This document shows positions 16,201 through 25,802 of a stretch of 64,000 nt of DNA, piece after piece. Source of the stretch: Paenibacillus sp. Soil522. GTDB taxonomy: Bacteria; Bacillota; Bacilli; Paenibacillales; Paenibacillaceae. The notes beneath the pieces were generated by a model that made no database searches, was not told where the DNA came from, and saw only the letters and a program-made list of their open reading frames with translations. A program made the position numbers and the translations under genes. The number at the start of each line of letters is the position of its first letter. Within the stretch, counting starts at the first letter, position 1. The stretch covers positions 1-64,000 of the forward strand of contig NZ_LMRV01000040.1 of the NCBI RefSeq assembly GCF_001428245.1. Direction: 5' to 3'.

Positions 16201-16434
16201 ATTCTGCAAATGCTCAAATTCAATTTCAACTAGACGTACAAGTTCAGAAGGTTTCATATTCAAGCCTTTAGATATATCAAATAAACTAGTCAGTGTGGGT
16301 TGATATTTACCGTTTTCAAGCATTGAAATGTAACTGCGTTCAAGCTTACTATCAAATGATAATTGTTCTTGTGTAATGTCTTTCTTAATTCTAAGGCTTT
16401 TAACGACTTTTCCAAAAACAGATTCAAGTTGCAA
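16189..16434 (-). CDS. Xre-family transcriptional regulator
   Basis: An 81-residue helix-turn-helix protein: FGKVVKSLRIKKDITQEQL, recognition helix region ERSYISMLENGKYQPTL, then GLNMKPSELV. It is very like controller proteins of restriction-modification loci and phage repressors. The start is TTG with GGAGT seven bases ahead. It stands alone, divergent from the SHOCT-protein gene at 16603, so it may repress that gene and itself. Confidence 0.9.
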   Translation of the reverse strand: MQLESVFGKVVKSLRIKKDITQEQLSFDSKLERSYISMLENGKYQPTLTSLFDISKGLNMKPSELVRLVEIEFEHLQNEKR

Positions 16435-16602
16435 GGAAGGACTCCTTTTAGAATCATTATCTGAGAAATCGTCCGATTACCTTGTCTAGTATACTACTCA
16501 AAATGGTACACAATTACAATTTAGTGTGATAGAATTTTATAGTTACTATTTAGTTGCTTTAAATGGAAGCTACATTCAAAAAACAAAAAGTGGGTGTTCT
16601 TT

Positions 16603-17610
16603 ATGAAGTCAGTCATGAAATTCATAAAAGAAGTAGAGGGTAAACTCCAGATTTATTGCGATGAATGTGGAATGGTAAAGGAAGTTCCAAGTACCCAATG
16701 TGCTAAAAGTCAGTTCTCACCTTACATAAACTGTATTTGTGGCAACGAAGGTAAGTTGTTGAGTGGAAGGCAAAAGAAAAAAGAGAGTATTCTTAATGCA
16801 ATAATAACCTTAGTAATAGGAGTAGGTATAACTATATGGTTATTTACATTGTCAAGTTTAATAGGTTGGATTTCTTTGGTATTTTTCTTACTCATTACTT
16901 TAGGTTTTCTTGCTGGACAAGATGATACAGAAGCACATAAAAAAGGGAAGATACTAGATACTTTTAATTCTCATAAATCTAAACTAGTGAACTCAAATGC
17001 ATACTATATCTCTTGTGATATGAAATCTGCATTGTGCATTGACAGTGTGGAAAACAAAATATGTGTAATGTCTTCGGAACTTAACATAGGAAAGGTTTAT
17101 TCATCAAATGATATACTTGAAGTGGAAATTGTTGAGGATGGGAAATCAGTTATTAATACTTCTAGAGGGAGTCAAGTTGGTGGTGCATTAATTGGGGCTG
17201 TTTTAGCTGGCGGTGTAGGAGCAATCGTTGGTGGATTGTCTGGTAAGAAAATACAATCTGATACAGTTAATCGAATTGATATGAAATTGTTGTTAAATGA
17301 TATTGAGAACCCAGTGATTATGATTAACTTTATGAATGACTTCAATTTCGCCACTAAAACCAAAAATAAAGAGGGAGAGAGAAAGGATAGTAGAAAATAC
17401 AAAGAAGCTATTGAACTAGTAACACATTGGCATGGATTGGTAAGTGTATTAATAAAACGAGCAGATGATGGAGACAACGCTTCAAACCAAAAAAACTACA
17501 TTACAAATTTCTCTATAGCTGATGAATTAACAAAACTAGTTGAACTACATAAAAATGGTATCCTTACTCAGGAAGAATTTGAACTGCAAAAGAATAAAGT
17601 GCTTTCGTAA
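16603..17610 (+). CDS. Zinc-ribbon/TM/glycine-zipper protein with C-terminal SHOCT domain
   Basis: N-terminal Cys pairs (CDEC, CICG) suggest a zinc ribbon. Two adjacent hydrophobic stretches (residues about 65-105) form a membrane hairpin. A glycine-zipper segment (GGALIGAVLAGGVGAIVGG) lies in the middle. The last 30 residues, DELTKLVELHKNGILTQEEF, are a SHOCT domain. This assembly is frequent in phage and mobile regions and is likely membrane-bound, with the SHOCT part as an oligomerisation tag. ATG 16603 follows GTGGGTG. A strong terminator follows. Confidence 0.7.
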   Translation: MKSVMKFIKEVEGKLQIYCDECGMVKEVPSTQCAKSQFSPYINCICGNEGKLLSGRQKKKESILNAIITLVIGVGITIWLFTLSSLIGWISLVFFLLITLGFLAGQDDTEAHKKGKILDTFNSHKSKLVNSNAYYISCDMKSALCIDSVENKICVMSSELNIGKVYSSNDILEVEIVEDGKSVINTSRGSQVGGALIGAVLAGGVGAIVGGLSGKKIQSDTVNRIDMKLLLNDIENPVIMINFMNDFNFATKTKNKEGERKDSRKYKEAIELVTHWHGLVSVLIKRADDGDNASNQKNYITNFSIADELTKLVELHKNGILTQEEFELQKNKVLS

Positions 17611-17626
17611 TAAATGAATAAAAAGT

Positions 17627-17660
17627 AAAACAGCCTTTGGGTACTTCACAAAGGCTGTTT
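17627..17660 (+). terminator. Rho-independent terminator
   Basis: AAACAGCCTTTG pairs with CAAAGGCTGTTT. It lies 20 bases after the SHOCT-protein gene. Confidence 0.75.
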
Positions 17661-17722
17661 CTATTAGCAGTGTCTCCGCATTAATGTAATAAAACATTTC
17701 CTTTTTAGCTATAAATTTCTGT

Positions 17723-17866
17723 CTAAAAATGTTTCTCTAACCATCGTTGTATCCAATGATAACGCCAGTGATGGTCTTCGGAATATATGGTAAGTATTTT
17801 GTGACATGAACCAAATGCCTTATGCGCTAGTTGTTCTCCATCGTCTAACGTGGCTTCAAATTTCAT
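17723..17866 (-). CDS. Small hypothetical protein (47 aa)
   Basis: ATG with AAGG upstream. It begins MKFEATLDDGEQLAHKAFG and ends with an aromatic- and His-rich tail (HHWRYHWIQRWLEKHF). Protein-like composition and position at the island edge make it plausible, but I know no family. Confidence 0.45.
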   Translation of the reverse strand: MKFEATLDDGEQLAHKAFGSCHKILTIYSEDHHWRYHWIQRWLEKHF

Positions 17867-18018
17867 GAAGTACCTTATCCTTCAATATAATTAACTGGCT
17901 TTTAAAGTGTATTTATTGTACAGTTTTTTTAGATAAGCGTGTAGTTACTACAGTTTGAAGTATTTACCCTACGTATATATTTTAGTTTTCCCCGAGAAGC
18001 CTTATTTTATATGGATAA

Positions 18019-18159
18019 CTGCCAATCGTTCAACTTTCATTATATAATTCAATTGCTGCAGGAACGACTCACAAAGTAAACATCGAACTCATTCTTCAGC
18101 TCATCCGCGAGTGCGGCAAAATTCCTGCCCAGCGGGATACGAAATATAATATCCGATAA
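18019..18159 (+). pseudogene. mqnC: 3' fragment of mqnC (futalosine menaquinone pathway)
   Basis: The frame encodes AAGTTHKVNIELILQL then RECGKIPAQRDTKYNIR and stops. It resembles the C-terminus of MqnC, the radical-SAM cyclic dehypoxanthinyl futalosine synthase. Upstream there is an in-frame stop at 18016 and only AT-rich island sequence, so just about 35 codons remain. A large terminator at 18225-18280 fits the normal end of that chromosomal gene. This is probably the junction between island and core genome. Assignment is from motif memory. Confidence 0.6.
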
Positions 18160-18224
18160 AGCTGATCTTGATTTTATTATGCAAAACTAGCTTGTTTTGG
18201 TCATATATAGTAATGGATTATATG

Positions 18225-18280
18225 CGTTTGTCGATCGTTCTCCTCTTAGCAGGCAAGAACGCTCGGCAGACGTTTTTTTG
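18225..18280 (+). terminator. Strong terminator at core-genome edge
   Basis: A 17-bp stem with two G-U pairs and one mismatch, around a 14-base loop, followed by seven T. It would end the transcript of the truncated mqnC. Confidence 0.8.
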
Positions 18281-18370
18281 TATGCCCGGATTCCCTTACA
18301 TTCCAATGTCTTCATCGTATATCCCCGTGTGCGGCACCATATACTGATAAGGAAGGAAAGGGGTGAGCTT

Positions 18371-19303
18371 ATGGAGCTATTTACGGTATCATTGCCTACA
18401 AGCCTCCAAAAGTCGGTTAATAAACTCGCGAATTTGTTGACGGAACAAGCGCTCGTCGATTTACATATTGGCTCAAATGCTGAGCAACCAGCCGTAATCG
18501 AATTTTTGCAGGTATCCGGTCAGGATATCCGGTGTCAGGCATTATTGCCGCATTTTCAACTGGAAGCGCATGGTCCAGCCGTGTATAAGTCAGCGGCGGC
18601 GGCGATTGCCGAATTCGTGGTCAGCGAATTGGAGCCGGGCATGCTGTCTATCATTATCCGCAGAAAATATCGGAATAATCATTCGACCGATGCGGCCGCT
18701 ATTGAACGATATTGTCATGACTTGCTGCATGGGAAAGAGTGGGATGGCCTAGGCACAAGGTTTCTGGACGCAGACCGGTTAAGGCGCAAAAGCAAGGTGG
18801 CCGCTGAGGTCGAGCAGTTTTTACAGAAAAATACGCAGCTTAACGTGACAGGATTTACGACTTTCAGGCTGGAGCCTTATCGAAAGGAATTAGCCGAGGT
18901 CGTTGAATATGCTTTGGATGAATATGTACTCGATAAACAATACCAGGAGTTTATTTCCCTGTTAAAATATTTTGTTTTTCTCCAGGATACGAAGCTGCCG
19001 ATGGTCCATTTGCTGCATAAGGGCGGGCATGATTTCATGCTCTATAATGACAGCTTTCAGCAGCTTGACCCGAATCCGCCAACGGATCGCATCGTAGCGG
19101 AAATGCTTGAAACGGAAATGAATATCGAGGATATGGTCATTAGCTCGTTGATTTCGGTATCGCCAAAGCATATCACGATTCATACAAGGCAGCCTGATAT
19201 GCAGGTCATTCGAACGATTGAAACGATTTTTGATCAGCGGGTAACGGTTTGCGTGCAATGCGCATCGTGCAGCAGCAGCCTGGATGAGCTCATACAGCCT
19301 TAG
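18371..19303 (+). CDS. ytxC: Putative sporulation protein YtxC
   Basis: A 310-residue soluble protein matching the YtxC family, which is conserved in spore formers, often next to thrS, and is expressed under sporulation control; its biochemical role is not known. The start at 18371 is set by AGGGGTGAG just ahead; a longer frame from 18197 runs through the terminator and is rejected. A CXXC-like cluster (CVQCASCSSS) near the C-terminus is notable. It directly precedes the thrS leader. Confidence 0.85.
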   Translation: MELFTVSLPTSLQKSVNKLANLLTEQALVDLHIGSNAEQPAVIEFLQVSGQDIRCQALLPHFQLEAHGPAVYKSAAAAIAEFVVSELEPGMLSIIIRRKYRNNHSTDAAAIERYCHDLLHGKEWDGLGTRFLDADRLRRKSKVAAEVEQFLQKNTQLNVTGFTTFRLEPYRKELAEVVEYALDEYVLDKQYQEFISLLKYFVFLQDTKLPMVHLLHKGGHDFMLYNDSFQQLDPNPPTDRIVAEMLETEMNIEDMVISSLISVSPKHITIHTRQPDMQVIRTIETIFDQRVTVCVQCASCSSSLDELIQP

Positions 19304-19332
19304 AAAATGGAAAACAGCCGAAGCATACAGCC

Positions 19333-19361
19333 TTGACCAAACGCGCAAGTCGAGCTATAAT
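19333..19361 (+). promoter_or_regulatory. Sigma-A promoter of thrS leader
   Basis: TTGACC and a perfect TATAAT are separated by 17 bases. It lies directly ahead of the T-box leader. Confidence 0.85.
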
Positions 19362-19367
19362 GACACA

Positions 19368-19671
19368 CATATACGATCTAATCAGCAATGACAAAGACAT
19401 GTGTCTGCTTACGATATTTGGTCCAGAGAGAGGAAACCCGGCTGTAATTTCCTTCCATGATGTCCGCAGATGTACCCCTTTGAAGCTGTATGGCCCAACC
19501 TGTAGCTTACTCCATTTTGAGCGAGGCTGCAGCAGTATGCTGTACCGGAAATCTCCGTTACCAGATGATACGAGGACTGCAAGCCTTAAGCATTTGCGCT
19601 GGCACAGTCGAAGTAGGGTGGAACCACGAGCACACAAGCACTCGTCCCTTTTTTAGGGATGCGTGCTTTTT
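19368..19671 (+). ncRNA. T-box riboswitch leader of thrS
   Basis: The T-box core AGGGTGGAACCACG (19615-19628) is followed by a terminator: GCAC and TCCCT pair with AGGGA and GTGC across a T loop, then seven T (19635-19671). T-boxes bind uncharged tRNA and allow readthrough when it is scarce; here the expected ligand is tRNA-Thr because thrS follows. I could not place the specifier codon with certainty. Leader length of about 300 bases is usual. Confidence 0.92.
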
Positions 19672-19741
19672 TTGTGTTCTTTTTGCTTGGAATAATGGAA
19701 GTAAGCGATTCGCTTACAGACAAACTGGAGGATGAACGAAA

Positions 19742-21679
19742 ATGGCCATTCAAATCACTTTGCCGGACGGCGCGGTAAGAGAATATGCCGCCGGCACAAC
19801 AATTGAAGAAGTAGCGCGCTCCATCAGCCCGGGACTCAGGAAAAATGCGATTGCCGGCAAAATCGACGGCAAGGTAGTCGATGTATATACAAAGGTCGAT
19901 GCGGATGCGGCTATCGAGATCGTTACCGTAGAATCGGCTGACGGTCTTGAAGTATACCGCCACAGTACGGCTCACTTGCTGGCGCAAGCCATTAAGCGCC
20001 TGTACGGGAATACAAACGTAAAGCTTGGAATCGGTCCTGTAATCGAGGACGGTTTTTACTACGATATCGATATGGAGCAATCGTTGACGCCTGAGGATCT
20101 CGTGAAGATCGAGAAGGAAATGGAGAAAATCGTTCAGCAAAATATCGACATTCGCCGCCGCGTCGTCAGCAGAGACGAAGCGCTGGCGATTTTCACAGAG
20201 CTGGATGACAATCTGAAGCTGGAGCTTATTCGTGATCTGCCTGCTGATTCGGTCATTACGATGTATGATCAAGGCGAGTTTTTCGATTTGTGCCGCGGAC
20301 CGCATTTGCCGTCTACCGGCCGGATTAAAGCCTTTAAGCTGCTAAGCGTCGCTGGCGCTTACTGGCGCGGCGATTCCAAAAACAAAATGCTGCAGCGGAT
20401 TTACGGAACGGCTTTCCCGAAGAAAGCGCAGCTGGATGAACATCTCCACTTCCTGGAGGAAGCGAAGAAGCGCGATCACCGTAAGCTGGGCCGCGAGCTG
20501 AAAATGTTCACGTTCTCGCGTGAGGTTGGTCAAGGCTTGCCGCTATGGCTGCCGAATGGCTCAAAGCTGCGCAGAACGATGGAACGTTATATCGTTGACC
20601 TAGAGGAAAGACTGGGCTACGAGCATGTATATACGCCTGTTCTCGCCAATGTGGAGCTTTACAAAACCTCCGGTCACTGGGAGCACTACAGCGAGGATAT
20701 GTTCCCGAAAATGATCATGGACAACGAGGAGCTTGTACTTCGTCCAATGAACTGTCCCCACCATATGATGGTATTTAAAAGTGATATGCGCAGCTATCGC
20801 GATCTGCCTGTAAGGATTGCCGAGCTTGGAACGATGCACCGTTATGAAATGTCGGGCGCGCTCACCGGGCTGCACCGCGTACGGGCGATGACGCTCAATG
20901 ATGCCCATATTTTCTGTCGTCCAGATCAGATAAAGGAAGAATTCGCACGTGTCGTCAACCTGATCCGCAAAGTATATGAGGATTTCGGCATTAAAGAATA
21001 CCGTTTCCGCTTATCCTACCGTGATCCGAAGGATACAGAGAAATATTTCCAAAATGATGAAATGTGGGAAATGTCGCAGCGCATGCTTCGCGAGGTAGTA
21101 GAGGAGCTTGATCTTCCGTTCTTCGAGGCAGAAGGCGAAGCGGCATTTTACGGGCCGAAGCTCGACGTACAAATCAAAACAGCGCTTGGAAAAGAGGAGA
21201 CGCTGTCGACAGCACAGCTTGATTTCTTGCTTCCTGAGCGCTTCGAGCTTGAGTACATCGGCGAGGACGGCAAGAAGCATCGTCCGGTCGTTATCCACCG
21301 CGGCATCATAAGCACAATGGAAAGAATGACTGCGTTCTTGCTTGAAAACTTTGCAGGCGCTCTGCCGCTTTGGCTGTCGCCGGTGCAAGCGAAGGTCATT
21401 CCGGTATCGACTGCTTACGAGAGCTATGCGCGCAAGGTAGCTGAGCAGCTGCAATTAAGCGGCGTTCGTGTGGAGAGCGATCTGCGAAACGAGAAGCTGG
21501 GATACAAAATTCGCGAGGCTCAGCTTGAGAAGATGCCTTACATGCTTGTCGTTGGCGAGAATGAAATGCAAGCGGAGGCTGTATCCGTGCGTAAACGCGG
21601 CGAAGGTGATCTCGGCGCGATGCCTGTTGCTGAGCTAATCGCTTTGCTCCAGAAGCAAATCGCAGACAAAGAACAATAA
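19742..21679 (+). CDS. thrS: Threonyl-tRNA synthetase
   Basis: Full-length (645 residues) class II synthetase. Domain order: TGS domain (about 1-60), second additional domain with [10 protein letters not shown] near residue 78, catalytic core with [19 protein letters not shown] and VIHRGI, which supply the zinc-binding Cys and two His, and a C-terminal anticodon-binding domain starting near residue 540 (QAKVIPVS). Charges tRNA-Thr in the cytoplasm. GGAGG precedes the ATG. Regulated by the T-box leader. No anomaly seen. Confidence 0.98.
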   Translation: MAIQITLPDGAVREYAAGTTIEEVARSISPGLRKNAIAGKIDGKVVDVYTKVDADAAIEIVTVESADGLEVYRHSTAHLLAQAIKRLYGNTNVKLGIGPVIEDGFYYDIDMEQSLTPEDLVKIEKEMEKIVQQNIDIRRRVVSRDEALAIFTELDDNLKLELIRDLPADSVITMYDQGEFFDLCRGPHLPSTGRIKAFKLLSVAGAYWRGDSKNKMLQRIYGTAFPKKAQLDEHLHFLEEAKKRDHRKLGRELKMFTFSREVGQGLPLWLPNGSKLRRTMERYIVDLEERLGYEHVYTPVLANVELYKTSGHWEHYSEDMFPKMIMDNEELVLRPMNCPHHMMVFKSDMRSYRDLPVRIAELGTMHRYEMSGALTGLHRVRAMTLNDAHIFCRPDQIKEEFARVVNLIRKVYEDFGIKEYRFRLSYRDPKDTEKYFQNDEMWEMSQRMLREVVEELDLPFFEAEGEAAFYGPKLDVQIKTALGKEETLSTAQLDFLLPERFELEYIGEDGKKHRPVVIHRGIISTMERMTAFLLENFAGALPLWLSPVQAKVIPVSTAYESYARKVAEQLQLSGVRVESDLRNEKLGYKIREAQLEKMPYMLVVGENEMQAEAVSVRKRGEGDLGAMPVAELIALLQKQIADKEQ

Positions 21680-21749
21680 TGAACAATAATGTATAGCGCA
21701 TAAAGCTTGAGCCATCGGGGCATTATTCTTCTGAGGAGGAAGTACCCAG

Positions 21750-22364
21750 ATGGCCACAAGCTTTTTTTATTTTAGAAAAGGACTAACCGCCCTGCTGCTC
21801 CTTTCTGTTATCGTTATCGGTTTAAATGCAACGAGAGGCTTGGAGCCGGCCGCCGCTTCATCGCCTCAGCGCAGCGCTGCAGGCGACAGGGCCGCAAGTA
21901 AGAGCAGCAGCACAAGTAAACTGGATGCATCCGCCCGCGCCTCTAAACAGGCAAAGCCGGATACCGTTGAGGTTATCGCCACAGGCTATACGGCAGGCGT
22001 GGAATCGACGGGCAAACGTCCGGGGCATCCGCAATACGGCATTACGTTTTCGGGCGTGAAGGTGCGCAGGGATCAAGTGTCGACGATAGCTGCCGATACG
22101 AGACTTTTTCCGATCGGAACTTTGCTCTATATACCCGGCTACGGCTACGGCGTAGTGGCGGACACAGGCTCAGCCATAAAGGGAAAGCGCATCGATCTGT
22201 ATTTTGAAACGATCAAGCAGGTGTACGAGCAGTGGGGTAAGCGGACGGTTCACGTAGAGGTGCTGCGAAGAGGAACGGGTAAGCTATCGCAGGCGTGGCT
22301 GAACAAAATCAATCTGGCAGTCGAAGCCGGTAAGCCTATCCCGCAAACATATTTGGAATCCTAA
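21750..22364 (+). CDS. 3D-domain protein, YuiC/YabE-like
   Basis: An N-terminal hydrophobic segment ([16 protein letters not shown]) is a signal or anchor. A low-complexity Ala/Ser/Lys linker follows, then a C-terminal 3D domain with [20 protein letters not shown] and [19 protein letters not shown]. The three conserved aspartates place it with the MltA-like lytic transglycosylases of spore formers (YuiC, YabE), which cut peptidoglycan. It is likely exported. GAGGAGG stands ahead of the ATG. Which paralogue it is cannot be told from sequence alone. Confidence 0.8.
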   Translation: MATSFFYFRKGLTALLLLSVIVIGLNATRGLEPAAASSPQRSAAGDRAASKSSSTSKLDASARASKQAKPDTVEVIATGYTAGVESTGKRPGHPQYGITFSGVKVRRDQVSTIAADTRLFPIGTLLYIPGYGYGVVADTGSAIKGKRIDLYFETIKQVYEQWGKRTVHVEVLRRGTGKLSQAWLNKINLAVEAGKPIPQTYLES

Positions 22365-22424
22365 AAACCCGTATAATAAGCGGCAGGACTGCCATACTAT
22401 CTTTGAACGGGGAGGTGACCTACA

Positions 22425-22553
22425 ATGGCTAAAAACAAAAACAACAAAGCCCAAAACAATAAATTTAATGCAGAGTTCGCAGAAGAATTTAATCAAAACA
22501 ATGCTGCCGGTAAACAAGCAGCTAATACAGCTCAGCAAAAAGCTGAGAAGTAG
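22425..22553 (+). CDS. Small Asn/Gln/Ala-rich protein, gamma-type SASP-like (42 aa)
   Basis: GGGGAGGTG at good spacing precedes the ATG. The product begins MAKNKNNKAQNNKFNAEF and is built of N, Q, A and K with an FNAEFAEEFN block reminiscent of the FGTEFASETN repeat of gamma-type small acid-soluble spore proteins (SspE). Such proteins are spore amino-acid stores. It is shorter than SspE and lacks a repeat, so the assignment is tentative. Confidence 0.6.
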   Translation: MAKNKNNKAQNNKFNAEFAEEFNQNNAAGKQAANTAQQKAEK

Positions 22554-22586
22554 TATTTTTTGCCATGTAATAAATGAAGAAACACG

Positions 22587-22612
22587 GAGGAACCGATGCG
22601 GTTCCTCTTTTC
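22587..22612 (+). terminator. Rho-independent terminator
   Basis: GAGGAACCG pairs with CGGTTCCTC around a short loop, then TTTTCTT. It ends the small SASP-like gene. Confidence 0.8.
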
Positions 22613-22762
22613 TTATGTCCGGAGTATTGTTTTGACGGTGAGGCAGCGGTTGTAATAGGCGCAGATATTTCCATATCATAAAAAACAGTTTTCAAATGAC
22701 CCTTATCTGTTGTATGATTAAATATGTAAGAGATAATAACATGACAAGACAGGTGAATTCTC

Positions 22763-23146
22763 ATGACAGATCCAATCATGCATTCAGGCTTTGTAATTGC
22801 TGCCCATCATCGTAAAGCGGGCGAGGTTTTTCCTTTTATAGATGCCTACGTAGCTAAGAAAGAGCAGGAAATAGCCGAAATTGAACAGATGGTTGAGCGT
22901 TATGAGAAAAGAAGAATGATGGAAGACCGCGCTTATCAATCGATGTCTACTTTAAGAAGAATGCTGACGGGTAAGAAGCCTGATCATCACTTGGCCGTTG
23001 AATATATTCATTTTGTAAGAAAACCGATGGAGAAGGTTCGCGCGCTCCGCTTAGAAATCGATAGCGCCCGTTCCATCAAGAATGTGTCGGCTCCGACTGA
23101 TATTGTGACCGTATCCTATGAGCTCGCCAGTGAAATGAAGGAGTAA
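22763..23146 (+). CDS. Conserved-type hypothetical protein (127 aa)
   Basis: ATG follows ACAGGTG. The product is charged and helical with a coiled-coil-like stretch (KKEQEIAEIEQMVERYEKRR). No recognised domain. It ends shortly before a terminator shared with the converging amt gene. Confidence 0.6.
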   Translation: MTDPIMHSGFVIAAHHRKAGEVFPFIDAYVAKKEQEIAEIEQMVERYEKRRMMEDRAYQSMSTLRRMLTGKKPDHHLAVEYIHFVRKPMEKVRALRLEIDSARSIKNVSAPTDIVTVSYELASEMKE

Positions 23147-23167
23147 CGCATCTGAGCTAATAATAAA

Positions 23168-23210
23168 TGAAAGAACCGTCCAGGCCGAAAGGGCTTAGAC
23201 GGTTCTTTTC
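23168..23210. terminator. Bidirectional terminator between converging genes
   Basis: AAAGAACCGTC pairs with GACGGTTCTTT and has A and T runs on its outer sides. It serves both the 22763 gene and amt. Confidence 0.8.
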
Positions 23211-23212
23211 GT

Positions 23213-24508
23213 TTACTTGCTATTTTTCAGACGATCGTAATCGAGGAAATCATGCTCATGGCTGTAAGCAGGAACGCCGTGAATGCCGACATCGAGACCG
23301 ATAAGCTCCTCATCCTTGGAGACTCGGACAGGCGTAACCTTGCGAATAATCAACATTGCCCCCCAAGTTATAACGAAGCCCCATACGGATATGATGACTA
23401 GTCCGATCGCTTGAACGCCAAGCAAGCTGAAGCCCCCGCCATAAAATAAGCCATAATAGCCTTTGCCAACGCCCTCCATTAATTCCGGGAGAGCGAACAA
23501 GCCGACAGCGAGCGTGCCGATGCAGCCGCTAATGCCGTGTACGGCGAAGGCGCCGACCGGATCATCGACTTGCTTGCCCTCCAGCCATTCGGTTACCAGC
23601 ACCATCACAATTCCTGACACAGCACCAATGCAGATCGCAGCAATATCGGATACGAAGGCACAGCCCGCGGTTATCGCAACCAGGCCTGCTAGCGAGCCGT
23701 TAATAACCATCGGGGGATCGGCCTTCTTATAGCGGAACATCGTGAATAAGATACACGCTGCGCCGCCTGCAGCCGCCGACAGCATGGTTGTAATCGCGAT
23801 ATGCCCGATCGAGCCGTTCGTTGCGCTGAGCGTACTGCCGGCATTGAAGCCGAACCAGCCAAACCATAAAATGAACGCTCCAACGGAAGCGAGCGGCAGG
23901 TTTGAAGGCGGTACGATGTTCACTTTGCCGTCTGCGCTGAACTTTCCGATTCGAGGGCCAATGAATATCGCAGCAGCAAGCGCTGAAAAGCCGCCCAAGG
24001 CGTGAATGACAGCAGACCCGGCAAAATCAATCATTCCGAGCTTTCCAAGAAAGCCGTTTCCCGACCAAACCCAATGTCCGGCGAGCGGGTAGATGAAGCC
24101 TGTCATCACAATGGTATATAAAATATAAGCTCTAAAGTTGATGCGTTCCGCAACCGCTCCGGATACGATCGAGATAACGGCAATAACGAACGCACATTGG
24201 AATAACCAATAAGTTTCGTGAGTAATATTTAATGCTATGTGAGACAAGTCTCCTTTAATAAGAAAACCGGTCGTGCCTATAAATCCGCCGGCATCCTTTC
24301 CGTACATGAGAGCGAATCCCAAAAAATAAAAAACGAGTGCGCCGAAAGCGATGTCGACGAACACCTTCATAATAATGCTGACTGCATTTTTTTGTCTGAC
24401 AAAACCCGCCTCAAGTAAAGCGAATCCGCCTTCCATGAGTAAGATCATCGCTGCTGTCAAAACGACCCAGATGGTATCCAGTCCTTTTGACAGTTCAATA
24501 ACGTCCAT
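23213..24508 (-). CDS. amt: Ammonium transporter
   Basis: A 431-residue Amt/MEP/Rh channel with eleven predicted membrane segments. Family markers include the LLEAGFVRQKNA stretch, AGHWVW, DFAGSAVIHALGGFSALAAA and FAVHGISGCIGT with the pore histidines. It carries ammonium into the cell. ATG 24508 is set by ACAGGAG; the frame is open further upstream without a binding site. No glnB/glnK PII gene follows, unlike the usual amt-glnK pair. A sigma-A-type promoter lies upstream (24570-24599). Confidence 0.95.
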   Translation of the reverse strand: MDVIELSKGLDTIWVVLTAAMILLMEGGFALLEAGFVRQKNAVSIIMKVFVDIAFGALVFYFLGFALMYGKDAGGFIGTTGFLIKGDLSHIALNITHETYWLFQCAFVIAVISIVSGAVAERINFRAYILYTIVMTGFIYPLAGHWVWSGNGFLGKLGMIDFAGSAVIHALGGFSALAAAIFIGPRIGKFSADGKVNIVPPSNLPLASVGAFILWFGWFGFNAGSTLSATNGSIGHIAITTMLSAAAGGAACILFTMFRYKKADPPMVINGSLAGLVAITAGCAFVSDIAAICIGAVSGIVMVLVTEWLEGKQVDDPVGAFAVHGISGCIGTLAVGLFALPELMEGVGKGYYGLFYGGGFSLLGVQAIGLVIISVWGFVITWGAMLIIRKVTPVRVSKDEELIGLDVGIHGVPAYSHEHDFLDYDRLKNSK

Positions 24509-24569
24509 TGCTTCATCTCCTGTTCCAATTATACATGCATAGTAATCTCTTCTGCCTAATCCGTTCATC

Positions 24570-24599
24570 ATTATAAATAGTAGAAGTAAACAATGTCAA
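24570..24599 (-). promoter_or_regulatory. Promoter of amt
   Basis: On the minus strand, TTGACA and TATAAT are 18 bases apart, 62 bases before the amt start. I could not find a clear GlnR/TnrA operator (TGTNAN7TNACA) here. Confidence 0.65.
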
Positions 24600-24770
24600 C
24601 GCTGTGCGTGATGTTTCGTGACGCATGTCAGGTTTGAATTGGATAAGATCAACAAATGCTCGGTCTAGAGGCGGATTGCGATTTCAATCGGCCGTCCCTT
24701 TTTCTAATGAATGCTGTCCGCTATACTAGAATTATCAAACGACGATGGAATCGTAAGGAGCTGGTGCCGC

Positions 24771-25796
24771 TTGAACGGAAATTTCGCAAACCGGTTATTC
24801 ACCGGGTTAATCATTATTGTTATCGGTGTCTTGTTTTTACTAAGGCAAACAGGTCATGTGACCTTTGATATTAGTGATCTATTTTCCACCTATTGGCCTG
24901 TCATCCTTATTATTATTGGCATTCGAGGGCTGCTAACCAGTAGAACGTATGGTTCGGGCTCAAGCTGGTGGGGAGCTGTCGTGCTTTTAGTCGGATGTAT
25001 ATTTCTGGGACGCAATCTTGAATGGTTCTCATGGTCCATCGGTGACATCGTTCCTTATATTTGGCCAGTTGCGGTTATTTTAATCGGCATCCATTTAATT
25101 TGGAGGCCCAAATCGAGGCGCCATGAGCCTCCAACCGATGATTGGAAATCATATCGCCCGTATTCGGACCAAGCAGCTGTTCCTCCAGCGCCGCCTTTGC
25201 ACCCTGATCCAACGAAGCCGACGGCAGATCCCTTTGGGCATATGCAGGAAGAGAAGCGGGAAGGCACAGACCATAATCAATTTGAAGGCTATTCCGCAAG
25301 CAAGAAGGACTTCAAGGACTGGAAAAAAGATCACAAATCTGAATACAAAAAGCGTGCGCATGAGTGGAAAAGGAATCATAAGGAGCATGTGGAGTGGTGG
25401 AATCACGAAGACTCGAATGTGCAGACCCGTTCCGGATTTATCGGCGATATTCATATCGGTCAAGATTATTGGGATTTGAAGCCGCTTAACATCTCTCATT
25501 TTATTGGAGACACGGTGCTCGATTTAACGAAGGCGCAAGTATCGCTGGGCGAAACGAAAATTCATGTTTCTTCCTTTATAGGCGACGTAAAGGTTTATGT
25601 GCCGAATGATTACGAGGTAGGCGTGCAGGTCGTATCAAGCGCTTTTATCGGCGATGTGAAAATTTTAGGACAGAAAGAAGGCGGCATGTTTACGAACATC
25701 AATATCCAATCGCATTCCTATCAGCAGTCCGACAAAAAAATCAAGCTGATCGTCAGCACGTTTATCGGTGATGTCCGCGTCACGAAGGTGGGGTGA
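24771..25796 (+). CDS. liaF: LiaF-like membrane protein of cell-envelope stress system
   Basis: Four N-terminal hydrophobic segments (FTGLIIIVIGVLFLL, YWPVILIIIGI and so on) are followed by a Pro-rich then highly charged linker. The C-terminal part has repeated F-I-G-D motifs (GFIGDI, HFIGDT, SFIGDV, AFIGDV, TFIGDV), as in the LiaF/VraT C-terminal domain. LiaF inhibits the LiaS kinase until the wall is damaged. Start is TTG at 24771 with AAGGAG ten bases ahead. It is followed after six bases by liaS and then liaR, so this is a liaFSR operon. Confidence 0.9.
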   Translation: MNGNFANRLFTGLIIIVIGVLFLLRQTGHVTFDISDLFSTYWPVILIIIGIRGLLTSRTYGSGSSWWGAVVLLVGCIFLGRNLEWFSWSIGDIVPYIWPVAVILIGIHLIWRPKSRRHEPPTDDWKSYRPYSDQAAVPPAPPLHPDPTKPTADPFGHMQEEKREGTDHNQFEGYSASKKDFKDWKKDHKSEYKKRAHEWKRNHKEHVEWWNHEDSNVQTRSGFIGDIHIGQDYWDLKPLNISHFIGDTVLDLTKAQVSLGETKIHVSSFIGDVKVYVPNDYEVGVQVVSSAFIGDVKILGQKEGGMFTNINIQSHSYQQSDKKIKLIVSTFIGDVRVTKVG

Positions 25797-25802
25797 GTTC
25801 AG

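Noticed and set aside
19586-20305. Minus-strand frame covering the T-box end and start of thrS
   Set aside because: It crosses a terminator and the conserved TGS domain of thrS in antisense; no start signal.
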